A DNA stretch of 13,509 bases. It comes from Bacteroidales bacterium (GTDB lineage: Bacteria; Bacteroidota; Bacteroidia; Bacteroidales; Tenuifilaceae). The translations under genes were made by a program, and so were the position numbers. Under the pieces are notes generated by a model, which saw nothing but the letters and a program-made list of their open reading frames with translations, ran no database searches and was not told the DNA's origin. Positions 6,373 to 13,509 of the stretch are shown here, piece by piece. The stretch is taken from assembly GCA_003531155.1 (NCBI GenBank), contig DQHR01000170.1, positions 569-14,077 on the forward strand. The letters are read 5' to 3'. Position 1 is the stretch's first letter. Every line of letters begins with the position of its first letter.

Positions 6373-8073
6373 ATGAGTAGCGTAAAACTTATTGAATGTG
6401 TGCCCAATTTCAGCGAAGGGCGAGATATGACAATTATTAAACAGATAACCGATGTGATAGAGTCCGTTGAAGGGGTTAGGTTAATTGACGTTGATCCCGG
6501 AAAGGCAACCAATCGCACCGTTGTTACCTTTGTTGGTACTCCCGATGAGGTGTGCGAAGCAGCTTTTCGTGCTGCAAAAAAGGCATCGGAGCTAATTGAT
6601 ATGAGTAAACATACAGGGGCTCATCCACGTTTTGGAGCAACAGACGTTTGTCCACTTGTTCCTGTGTCTAATATTACAATGGATGAAGTTGTAGTTTATG
6701 CTCGAAAGCTTGCTAAACGAATAGGAGAGGAACTTAATTATCCGGTTTACTGTTACGAGAATGCCGCAACTGAAGAAAAACGGCGCAATTTGGCCAATTG
6801 TCGTTCGGGTGAATATGAAGGATTACCAAAAAAACTTCAAGATCCATCATGGAAACCTGATTTTGGTCCTGCTCAATATAATTCTAAAGTAGGCGCAACC
6901 GCTGTGGGTGCACGCAATTTCTTAATTGCGTATAATGTAAACCTAAATACTACATCAACTCGAAGAGCAAATGCTGTTGCATTTGATATCCGGGAGAAAG
7001 GTCGACCTGTTCGAGTTGGTAATCAAGTTACAGGTAAAATTGCTTTAGACGAGAGAGGTAATGAGATTTGGAACCCTGGCTCCCTTAAAGCGTGTAAGGC
7101 AATAGGTTGGTTTATCGAGGAGTATGGCATTGCACAAGTATCAATTAATTTAACAGATATTACTGTTACCCCATTGCATGTTGCGTTTGAGGAGGCCTCA
7201 AAAAAAGCGCAAGAAAGAGGGTTGAGGGTTACAGGGTCTGAATTGGTTGGTGTTGTACCACTTCAAGCCATGCTCGATGCAGGGAAATATTTTCTAAACA
7301 AGCAGCAACGCTCAACCGGTATCGCAGAAAAAGAGATTGTTAAAATTGCCGTCAAATCTATGGGCCTTGATGAGTTGGCTCCTTTTGATCCCGAAAAGAA
7401 AATCGTTGAATATATACTAAGAGATAAAACCCAAAAGAGACTTATTGATTTAACCATTGATGGTTTTGCAAACGAAACTGCATCGGAATCACCAGCCCCA
7501 GGCGGGGGATCTATATCTGCATGTATGGGTGCATTTGGTGCTGCTCTTGGCACAATGGTAGCAAATCTTTCTGCCCATAAAGCGGGTTGGGATGAGCGTT
7601 GGAAAGAATTCTCTGATTGGGCTGATAAGGGTAAATTTTATATGGATGAACTCATCAAACTTATTGATGAAGATACCAATGCTTTTAATAAAATTATGGA
7701 TGCTTTTGGGTTGCCTAAAGGAAGCGATGATGAGAAGTCAGCGCGTAAACAAGCAATCCAAGATGCAACTCTTTATGCTACAGAGGTACCTTTTAAAGTA
7801 ATGAAGCTTTGCTATGAGTCTATGGCTGTAATGAAGTCAATGGCCGAAATAGGTAACCCTAACTCAGTTACAGATGCTGGTGTAGGTGCTTTGGCTGTAC
7901 GTTCTGGAGTTATTGGAGCATTTTTGAATGTGAAGATAAATGCGTCAGGGCTAGAAGATAAAACTGTTGTTGCCAAGTTTCTCGAAGAAGGAGAGACTAT
8001 TGTTGCAAAAACCATATCTTTAGAAAAAGAGGTGTTAGAAATTGTTGAGAACAAAATTATGAACAAAAAATAG
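6373..8073 (+). CDS. ftcD: Glutamate formimidoyltransferase / formiminotetrahydrofolate cyclodeaminase (bifunctional)
   Basis: This cytoplasmic enzyme moves the formimino group from formiminoglutamate to tetrahydrofolate, releasing glutamate, then deaminates and cyclises the product to 5,10-methenyl-THF and ammonia. It thus links histidine degradation to one-carbon metabolism. The 566 residues are close to the mammalian fusion (541). The formiminotransferase part spans ~1-325, with LIECVPNFSEG (6-16) and KHTGAHPRFGATDVCP (79-94); His84 lines up with the catalytic His82 of pig FTCD. A linker of ~25 residues leads to the cyclodeaminase part (~355-566), with SPAPGGGSISA (373-383), the IDEDTNAFN segment (431-439) and GNPNSVTDAGVGA (494-506). 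Both halves look complete, with no frameshift. Three stop codons follow in frame (TAG TAG TAA, 8071-8079). It is the last gene of the hutI block, before the terminator at 8105. Confidence 0.97.
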   Translation: MSSVKLIECVPNFSEGRDMTIIKQITDVIESVEGVRLIDVDPGKATNRTVVTFVGTPDEVCEAAFRAAKKASELIDMSKHTGAHPRFGATDVCPLVPVSNITMDEVVVYARKLAKRIGEELNYPVYCYENAATEEKRRNLANCRSGEYEGLPKKLQDPSWKPDFGPAQYNSKVGATAVGARNFLIAYNVNLNTTSTRRANAVAFDIREKGRPVRVGNQVTGKIALDERGNEIWNPGSLKACKAIGWFIEEYGIAQVSINLTDITVTPLHVAFEEASKKAQERGLRVTGSELVGVVPLQAMLDAGKYFLNKQQRSTGIAEKEIVKIAVKSMGLDELAPFDPEKKIVEYILRDKTQKRLIDLTIDGFANETASESPAPGGGSISACMGAFGAALGTMVANLSAHKAGWDERWKEFSDWADKGKFYMDELIKLIDEDTNAFNKIMDAFGLPKGSDDEKSARKQAIQDATLYATEVPFKVMKLCYESMAVMKSMAEIGNPNSVTDAGVGALAVRSGVIGAFLNVKINASGLEDKTVVAKFLEEGETIVAKTISLEKEVLEIVENKIMNKK

Positions 8074-8104
8074 TAGTAAAACAATTACTTTTTTAATACT
8101 CTTT

Positions 8105-8140
8105 AAAAAGTTAGCTAACGTTTTTTAGCTAACTTTTTTT
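8105..8140 (+). terminator. Strong rho-independent terminator after ftcD
   Basis: A perfect 14-bp stem (AAAAAGTTAGCTAA at 8105-8118 with TTAGCTAACTTTTT at 8125-8138) closes a 6-nt loop and runs into seven T (8134-8140). The A-rich left arm could also make it work in the reverse direction. It separates the hutI-ftcD block from susC. Confidence 0.9.
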
Positions 8141-8329
8141 GTTGATATGCGATTAATGAGTCTAAAGTTTAGTGATTTACATCATATTTTTAATATAGAA
8201 AAATAGGGTATGCCTTTATTTAACAATGCAGACAGTGTTAAAATGCTTGCTTTTAAAAAAATTAATCTATACATTAGCAAGGTAGAAAATTAATTATTAA
8301 CCTCTATTTGTAAACCTAAAACTTGTTCT
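8141..8329 (+). other. AT-rich leader and presumed promoter region of susC
   Basis: These 189 nt hold no open reading frame of note. The only box-like sequence is TCTATTTG (8303-8310), one mismatch from TAnnTTTG, but it would leave a leader of only about a dozen nt and has no proper upstream TTTG. A weak 6-bp inverted repeat (CTTGCT at 8246-8251, AGCAAG at 8276-8281) is probably chance. The true promoter may use an ECF or other sigma factor, as is known for some susC genes; this cannot be decided from the sequence alone. Confidence 0.4.
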
Positions 8330-11300
8330 ATGAAAAGACTATGTGTTTTTCTTGCATGTCTTGTGTTTGTCGGCATTAATTTAGTGCAAGCACAAACCGT
8401 GCGGATTACCGGAACTGTTAAAAGTTCTGAGGATGGAATGCCAATTCCAGGCGTGTCTGTTATTGTTAAGGGTACTACTACTGGTGCTGCCACCAATATT
8501 GATGGTGTGTATGAACTTAACGTAGCGGCTAACGCTCAAACTCTTGTATTTAGCTCTGTAGGCTTTAAAGCACAAGAAGTTGAAATTGGTGGTCGTTCAA
8601 TTATCGACATTACTCTTGAATCTGAGTCACTTCAAGTTGAAGAGTTAGTCGTAACAGCATTAGGTATTAAGAGATCTGAGAAATCTCTACCTTATGTTTC
8701 TCAAGAAGTTAAATCTGAGGAATTGAACATTACTAGTGATGCTAACATTAAAAATGCAATTGTTGGTAAAGTTGCTGGTGTTCAGATCGTTGGTCAAGCA
8801 GGTTCTAAACTTGGTGAGTCTGGTAGAATTCGTATCAGAGGTGCCGTTTCAATGACTGCTGATGGAGATCCTCTATATGTTCTTGATGGTGTTCCTGTAT
8901 CTGATCCTAACATCATTGATATGGAAAACGTTGCTTCTGTAAACGTTTTAAAGGGCCCTAACGCTACTGCACTTTATGGACAAAGAGCTGAGTTTGGTGT
9001 TGTTATGATTACATCGAAGAAAGCTACTAAAGGTGGTATTACTGTTGAAGTAAATAACAATACTACTTTTGATAAGGTTGCTTATCTTCCTAACTATCAG
9101 AATAAATATGGTCAAGGTTATTGGGGACAGGATGAATGGACTACTCTAAATTTTGCTGCTGGAGCGCCTACATCACCAACAGGACCTGGTATTTACCCTT
9201 ACCCTGCTGAGTGGAGTGTATTTGATGGTGAAAAGTATATTTGGAATGCTTACGCTGATGAAAGTTGGGGTCCAGAATTTGATGGAAGCGATTATATTCC
9301 TTGGTATGCAATTTGGGAGGATAGCCCATATTTCGGTCAAACAGCTAAGTGGAAAGCTCAGCCAAATAACATTAAAAACTTCTTTGATGTTGGTGTAACT
9401 TTAAAGAATACAGTAACTATTTATGGTAGTGGAGAGAACTACAATGCTCGTGTTTCTTACACTAACTTGAACCAAACAGGTACTCTTCCTTATACTTACT
9501 TGAAAAAACATTTAATTAGTTCATCAGTTTCATATAAAGCTACCGATAAGTTAACTATTGATGGAAATATTAACTATACTAACCAATTAGTTAATGGTGA
9601 CTTTGATGATACTTACTCTAACCAAACAACTGGTTCATTTAATGCATGGTTTGCTCGTGATGTAGATATGAGTAAACTTCGTGAATTAAAGGACATGAAA
9701 ACCAAAAATGGTTTCCATGCTAGTTGGAATCATTGGGGTATGGGACGTATTGCTCGTCGTGGGTCAATTTTAAATTATGGTTATGAGAAACCTGCTTTCT
9801 GGTATAACTCTTATTTTTGGATGGATAACTTTGTAAATAAGGTTTATCAAAATAGATTTGTTGGTGATTTAAAAGCCACATATAAGATTAACGAAAAATT
9901 CTCTGCTGAAGCTGGTATGTCATCTAGCGTTTCAACCAGAAGGACTCGTTTTGAGTTGCCTTATATTATTTCCAACTCATCTTCTCCTGAACTTTATAAT
10001 ACTTGGAATAATGGTTTTGGTAACCATAAGAGTACTTCAAAGGAGAATAACTACAATGCTCGATTCCAGTTCAAAGACAAATTTGGAGATTTTGATGTAA
10101 CCACGTTCATTGGTTCTAACTTTAGGGTAAATGAATATGATGATTTTACAGCAAATATGGCACAGGGAAGTAAAACTCAAGGTTTAGTTTTACCTGATGT
10201 TTATACTTATAGCAATACTAAAACTCCCGTAACTCCAACTACAAGTTTCTGGCAAAAGAAAGTATTTAGTCTATACGGAAACGGTTCTGTAGGATGGAAG
10301 AGCATGGCTTTCTTAGATCTTTCTTATCGTAAGGACTGGAGTTCCGCTCTACCAGCTGCTAAAAATGGTTATGGCTACCCATCTGTTGGTACTTCGTTTA
10401 TATTCAGCGAGTTAATTAGCGACAAGTCTATTCTATCGTTTGGTAAAATTCGTGCTGGTTGGGCTCAAGTTGGTAATGATTTGGCTGCGCTAGATATTAA
10501 CCCAACTTATCCACTTTCGGCAAGTCCATATTTAGGAAATCCTCAAATGTACACTCAAAATCGTCAGGTAGATCCTAACATTAAACCTGCATTAAATACT
10601 TCTGTTGAGGCTGGATTTGATGTAAATTTCTTAAATAATAGAGTTGGTCTTAATTTTACTTACTTTAGTGAAACAAGAAAAGATGAAATTATTCCTATAA
10701 CAATTTCTTCAGCAACAGGTTTTACATCTTATTTAACTAATGCTGGTGAAGCAAAAAGAACTGGTATTGAAATTACTATTACAGGTACACCTGTTAAGAA
10801 GAAAAATGTAATATGGGATGCTACATTAAACTATGGTAAGAGTAATCCTACAATTGAATCGTTACCTCAAGGTTTAAAATCAATGGCAGCTCCTGGTGGT
10901 AGCGATGATTGGGCTTTCATTGCAACAATTCATGAATTAGGTGCTAAATGGGGACAGTTACGTGGAACTGCTGTTAAGAAAGATGAAAATGGCAATAAAG
11001 TTGTTAACCCTGATGGTACTTATGTAATTGAAACAGGTCAGTATTTAGGTTCAATTCTTCCTGATTTCACTGGTGGTTTGATTAATAGCGTTACTTTATA
11101 TGATATGGTAACCATTAGCGCTGCTATCGATTTCCAAAAAGGTGGTAAATTCTTCTCTTTATCTGAAATGTGGGGTGAATATACTGGTATATTAAAGGAA
11201 ACTGCAGCTGATAATGATAAAGGTAATAGCGTTCGTGATGCAGTTGCTGACGGTGGTGGTGTTCATGTTAAGGGTGTTCTAGAAGATGGAACTCCATTTG

Positions 11301-11614
11301 ATGGATATTGCGAAGGTTACGATTACTTTACCCAATTCAATGCAAACGTTATTGCTTCCCAATTTATTCATAATGCAACTTATGTTAAATTAAGGGATGT
11401 TAGCGTTTCATTTAACGTTCCTAAAAAATGGTTGAAATCTACATTCATTAGTACTGCTTCTGTGGGTTTTGTAGGAAGAAACTTATGGTTAATGTATGTT
11501 GCTAAAGATAACAAGCATGGATGGGATCCATCTGAAATGTCTCAATCTTGGGGTGAAAATGCACAATTACCTGGTACAAGAAGTTTCGGATTTAATGTTA
11601 AATTAACTTTTTAA
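8330..11614 (+). CDS. SusC/RagA-family TonB-linked outer-membrane transporter
   Basis: A 1094-residue TonB-dependent outer-membrane transporter that would pair with the SusD-like lipoprotein encoded next. Domain order: signal peptide 1-21 (cleavage VQA/QT); carboxypeptidase-regulatory-like domain ~24-98 (RITGTVKSSEDGMPIPGVSVIVKG...GVYELNV); TonB-box-like stretch ~101-113 (LQVEELVVTALGI); plug ~115-235, with GRIRIRG, PLYVLDGVPV and VLKGPNATALYGQRAEFGVVMITSKK (206-231); then a long barrel ending in LTF with a C-terminal Phe. The plug has GQRAEFGVV where many SusC proteins have GSRAANGVI, a modest variant. There is no N-terminal STN domain, so direct signalling to a FecR-type anti-sigma factor is not expected. 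Codons favour GGT, GCT, ACT and GTT more than in the neighbouring genes, suggesting strong expression. The gap to susD is 11 nt. The substrate (glycan or peptide) cannot be read from this sequence. Confidence 0.96.
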   Translation: MKRLCVFLACLVFVGINLVQAQTVRITGTVKSSEDGMPIPGVSVIVKGTTTGAATNIDGVYELNVAANAQTLVFSSVGFKAQEVEIGGRSIIDITLESESLQVEELVVTALGIKRSEKSLPYVSQEVKSEELNITSDANIKNAIVGKVAGVQIVGQAGSKLGESGRIRIRGAVSMTADGDPLYVLDGVPVSDPNIIDMENVASVNVLKGPNATALYGQRAEFGVVMITSKKATKGGITVEVNNNTTFDKVAYLPNYQNKYGQGYWGQDEWTTLNFAAGAPTSPTGPGIYPYPAEWSVFDGEKYIWNAYADESWGPEFDGSDYIPWYAIWEDSPYFGQTAKWKAQPNNIKNFFDVGVTLKNTVTIYGSGENYNARVSYTNLNQTGTLPYTYLKKHLISSSVSYKATDKLTIDGNINYTNQLVNGDFDDTYSNQTTGSFNAWFARDVDMSKLRELKDMKTKNGFHASWNHWGMGRIARRGSILNYGYEKPAFWYNSYFWMDNFVNKVYQNRFVGDLKATYKINEKFSAEAGMSSSVSTRRTRFELPYIISNSSSPELYNTWNNGFGNHKSTSKENNYNARFQFKDKFGDFDVTTFIGSNFRVNEYDDFTANMAQGSKTQGLVLPDVYTYSNTKTPVTPTTSFWQKKVFSLYGNGSVGWKSMAFLDLSYRKDWSSALPAAKNGYGYPSVGTSFIFSELISDKSILSFGKIRAGWAQVGNDLAALDINPTYPLSASPYLGNPQMYTQNRQVDPNIKPALNTSVEAGFDVNFLNNRVGLNFTYFSETRKDEIIPITISSATGFTSYLTNAGEAKRTGIEITITGTPVKKKNVIWDATLNYGKSNPTIESLPQGLKSMAAPGGSDDWAFIATIHELGAKWGQLRGTAVKKDENGNKVVNPDGTYVIETGQYLGSILPDFTGGLINSVTLYDMVTISAAIDFQKGGKFFSLSEMWGEYTGILKETAADNDKGNSVRDAVADGGGVHVKGVLEDGTPFDGYCEGYDYFTQFNANVIASQFIHNATYVKLRDVSVSFNVPKKWLKSTFISTASVGFVGRNLWLMYVAKDNKHGWDPSEMSQSWGENAQLPGTRSFGFNVKLTF

Positions 11615-11625
11615 ATAATATTAAG

Positions 11626-13155
11626 ATGAAAAGACTTATTTTACTAATAGTTTTATGTGTTGTCTTAATCAATCCAGGATGTGAAAAGATTGACTTTGGC
11701 AGTACTAACAAGAATGTAAATGGTCCAAAAGATCCTAATACTGGATCACTTTTATCTGGATCCATTGCAAGATACTACACACGTACAGGTCGTCCTTTAT
11801 GGGTTACCCCTTCTCTATATGTTCAGTATATGACGCAATTAGTTTATGTTGATGAGATGTTGTATGCTGATGTTCCACAAAGTTGGGATACTTACTATGC
11901 ACAGATATTATCTAACCTAAAGATGGTTATTGATATTTGTGAGGATCCTGCTAATGCGTTAGATCCTATTGTTTTAGCAAATGGTAGTATTGGAAATCAA
12001 TTGGGAGTGGCTAAGATTATGAAGGCAATTATATTTAAACGTGTAACTGATGTTTACGGAGATATTCCATATTCTGAAGCATTAAGTTCATCCAATTTCC
12101 TTCCTGCTTACGATTCACAAGAGTCTATTTATAAAGCTATGATTGCTGATTTAAAAGCAGCTCGTGATGGTATGGCTAATTCGGTTAGGGTTACTAAAGG
12201 TGATATTATTTTTGGAGGAGGTTCTTCTCATGTAGGAAAATGGCAAAAATTAGCAAACTCATTAATTCTTGAGTTTGCGCTTCAACTTTCAAAAAAATAT
12301 CCTGGTGTTGCTGAGTATGCTGCAGTTGAATTTAATGCAGCTTTAACTAATGGTGCTGGAGTAATTGAAACTATTTCAGATGAGGCTTGGTTTAACTACG
12401 ATGCCTTAAATAGTTGGAATAATCCATGGAACTGGATTCGTCCTGCTGACTATAGCATGTCGAAAGAGTTCTGCGATGCACTAAGAGGTGAAACTGGTGT
12501 TGGGGAATTAAATTCAACATCAAATACCACATACGATAATAGAATTATATTATTTGCTGACGATGCAGATCTTGAGGGCCTTGGTTATGGTTATACCAAT
12601 GAAACTGATGCTCCAGGTGCTTATTCTGCACCATCAGGATTAATATTATCAGCAAGTGTTCCTCTTCCTATTATGACTGCTGCTTATACTTTCCTTAACA
12701 GAGCTGAGGCTGCTGCAAGAGGTTGGAATGCAGAGAATGTTAGCAATATGCTTGAGGACGGAATCTTAGCTTCTTATGAAACTTTAGGTGACCATTATGC
12801 TGCTGTTGCTGCTGAATTAGAGATAGATATCTCTGGACTTGGCGATGGCTCTGCTTATGCAGCTGCACGTGTTGCCGATATAGCAACAGCTCCTGGCGGT
12901 GCAATTCAAGTTATTTGCGAAGAGAAATGGGTTGCTTTATTCCCTTGCGGTTTTGATGCATGGGCTGAGTGGAGAAGAACTGGTTATCCAGCATTAACTC
13001 CAGCTGCTGATGCTATTAATGGTGGTGTAATTCCAAGAAGATTTAACTATCCTTCAACTGAAGCAACATTGAATAGGGATTCTTATCTAAATGGTATTAC
13101 AAAGTTAGCTCCTGCTACTGATAACAACAGTTCTAAAATGTGGTGGGATCAATAA
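11626..13155 (+). CDS. SusD/RagB-family surface lipoprotein (SusD-like_2 type)
   Basis: A 509-residue ligand-binding lipoprotein that acts as the lid on the SusC barrel at the cell surface. The N-terminus MKRLILLIVLCVVLINPGC is a lipoprotein signal with the probable lipidated Cys19. The residues just before it (N-P-G) are not a textbook lipobox, but Bacteroidota lipoboxes are loose. Features of the SusD-like_2 group are KIMKAIIFKRVTDVYGDIPYSEAL, KWQKLANSLILEFALQLSKK, FLNRAEAAARGW, EEKWVALFPCGFDAWAEWRRTGYP and the C-terminal KMWWDQ. The family folds on TPR-like helices. It starts 11 nt after the susC stop, so the two form a transcription unit; the terminator at 13185 closes it. No enzyme gene follows, unlike a typical polysaccharide utilisation locus. 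The stop is doubled (TAA TAG). Confidence 0.93.
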   Translation: MKRLILLIVLCVVLINPGCEKIDFGSTNKNVNGPKDPNTGSLLSGSIARYYTRTGRPLWVTPSLYVQYMTQLVYVDEMLYADVPQSWDTYYAQILSNLKMVIDICEDPANALDPIVLANGSIGNQLGVAKIMKAIIFKRVTDVYGDIPYSEALSSSNFLPAYDSQESIYKAMIADLKAARDGMANSVRVTKGDIIFGGGSSHVGKWQKLANSLILEFALQLSKKYPGVAEYAAVEFNAALTNGAGVIETISDEAWFNYDALNSWNNPWNWIRPADYSMSKEFCDALRGETGVGELNSTSNTTYDNRIILFADDADLEGLGYGYTNETDAPGAYSAPSGLILSASVPLPIMTAAYTFLNRAEAAARGWNAENVSNMLEDGILASYETLGDHYAAVAAELEIDISGLGDGSAYAAARVADIATAPGGAIQVICEEKWVALFPCGFDAWAEWRRTGYPALTPAADAINGGVIPRRFNYPSTEATLNRDSYLNGITKLAPATDNNSSKMWWDQ

Positions 13156-13184
13156 TAGTTGAATAAACTTTTGAAGTTATTGAT

Positions 13185-13219
13185 AAGGGTGTCCATGTAC
13201 TTGGACACCCTTTCTTTTT
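13185..13219 (+). terminator. Rho-independent terminator after susD
   Basis: An 11-bp perfect stem (AAGGGTGTCCA at 13185-13195 with TGGACACCCTT at 13202-13212) closes a 6-nt loop and leads into a T-rich tract (13211-13219). It starts 29 nt after the susD stop and separates the SusCD unit from cysD. Confidence 0.9.
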
Positions 13220-13261
13220 ATTCATTTTTAAATTTAGATTTTCAATACAAAATGATTTTAC

Positions 13262-13268
13262 TACCTTG
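13262..13268 (+). promoter_or_regulatory. Candidate -7 box for cysD
   Basis: TACCTTG resembles the Bacteroidota TAnnTTTG box with one T missing and would give a leader of about 45 nt before the ATG at 13319. No good TTTG was found 17-23 nt upstream, so this is tentative. The rest of the 13220-13318 gap is AT-rich and shows nothing else firm. Confidence 0.25.
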
Positions 13269-13318
13269 CAAACCTTTTTCAGGTTAGTAATGTTGTTAGG
13301 TGTAGATAATTATTACGA

Positions 13319-13509
13319 ATGAAACGTTTTACAATTAATCATTTACGTGAACTTGAAGCAGAATCAATCTATGTTATTCGTGAGGTTGCTGCTCAATTTG
13401 AGAATCCCGTAATGCTATTTAGTGGTGGAAAAGATTCCATCATTATGTTTCACTTGGCTCGTAAAGCCTTTTTCCCCGCTAAAGTCCCTTTTCCTTTGAT
13501 GCATATTGA
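13319..13509 (+). CDS. cysD: Sulfate adenylyltransferase subunit 2, N-terminal part (3' cut by window edge)
   Basis: The frame opening at ATG 13319 runs to the window end: 63 complete codons plus GA, which probably begins an Asp codon. It reads MKRFTINHLRELEAESIYVIREVAAQFENPVMLFSGGKDSIIMFHLARKAFFPAKVPFPLMHI. This is the start of CysD, the small subunit of ATP sulfurylase, which with the GTPase CysN makes adenosine 5'-phosphosulfate from sulfate and ATP. The PP-loop pyrophosphatase motif is SGGKDS (35-40); Escherichia coli CysD has SIGKDS there. L(R/K)ELEAESI and PVML.S..KDS...HLARKAF.P.K.PFPL.HI are characteristic. cysN is expected just beyond the edge. A PAPS reductase also has an SGGKDS-type loop, but the HLRELEAES start and PFPLMHI favour CysD. 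Confidence 0.9.
   Translation, partial: MKRFTINHLRELEAESIYVIREVAAQFENPVMLFSGGKDSIIMFHLARKAFFPAKVPFPLMHI

Noticed and set aside
7263..7553. 96-residue minus-strand open frame opposite ftcD
   Set aside because: It covers the conserved formiminotransferase/cyclodeaminase junction on the other strand and has no recognisable features.
7812..8084. 90-residue minus-strand open frame opposite the end of ftcD
   Set aside because: Antisense to conserved cyclodeaminase residues (GNPNSVTDAGVGA); low-complexity start (MFYYYFLF) comes from the AT-rich 3' end.
8105..8138. Repeated TTAGCTAA words that could be read as an operator or recombination site
   Set aside because: They are the two arms of a perfect stem followed by a T-run, fully explained by a rho-independent terminator.
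8246..8281. 6-bp inverted repeat in the susC leader
   Set aside because: Short stem with a 24-nt AT-rich loop; likely by chance in such composition.
9153..9398. 81-residue plus-strand open frame inside susC
   Set aside because: Out of frame within the intact SusC barrel region, with no independent start signals.
13499..13509. TGA near the right edge suggesting a short ORF end
   Set aside because: The TGA at 13507-13509 is out of the cysD frame; in frame the sequence reads ATG CAT ATT GA and the gene simply continues past the window.

Overview
The window looks like chromosomal DNA from a member of the Bacteroidota, probably an AT-rich anaerobic Bacteroidales-type organism; the genus cannot be fixed. 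The reasons are a SusC/SusD outer-membrane import pair, a DUF4197 protein, a bifunctional formiminotransferase-cyclodeaminase, no clear Shine-Dalgarno sequences, and at least one promoter of the Bacteroidota type (TTTG, then TAnnTTTG). No tRNA, rRNA, CRISPR array, insertion sequence or integrase was seen. Every gene except the two cut by the window edges appears intact.

Layout. (1) Positions 1-1001 hold the C-terminal half of uvrB (nucleotide excision repair). It converges on a minus-strand gene (1129-2481) for a BamA/TamA-like outer-membrane barrel without POTRA domains. The gap between their stop codons holds a ~101-bp imperfect inverted repeat built from CGCAAAG-like words. (2) A minus-strand YfcC-family membrane carrier (2583-4193) is separated from the barrel gene by a terminator whose U-tract overlaps the barrel gene's promoter. 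(3) Divergent from the carrier is a plus-strand block: hutI (imidazolonepropionase), a DUF4197 secreted protein whose start overlaps the hutI stop, and ftcD. It ends at a strong hairpin terminator (8105-8140). (4) A 189-nt AT-rich leader precedes a susC-susD pair (8330-13155) with its own terminator (13185-13219). (5) The start of cysD (ATP sulfurylase small subunit) runs off the right edge.

How the genes fit together. HutI and FtcD carry out the last steps of histidine degradation: imidazolonepropionate to formiminoglutamate, then glutamate plus a one-carbon unit on tetrahydrofolate. HutH and HutU, needed for the first steps, are not in the window. The divergent YfcC carrier may move histidine or a related metabolite, but this is inferred from position only. 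The SusCD pair has no adjacent glycoside hydrolase, peptidase or regulator, so its ligand is unknown; peptides are an attractive guess given the amino-acid catabolism next door. I see no clearly new multi-gene system. The items most worth a second look are the CGCAAAG inverted repeat, the DUF4197 gene embedded in the histidine block, and the orphan SusCD pair.
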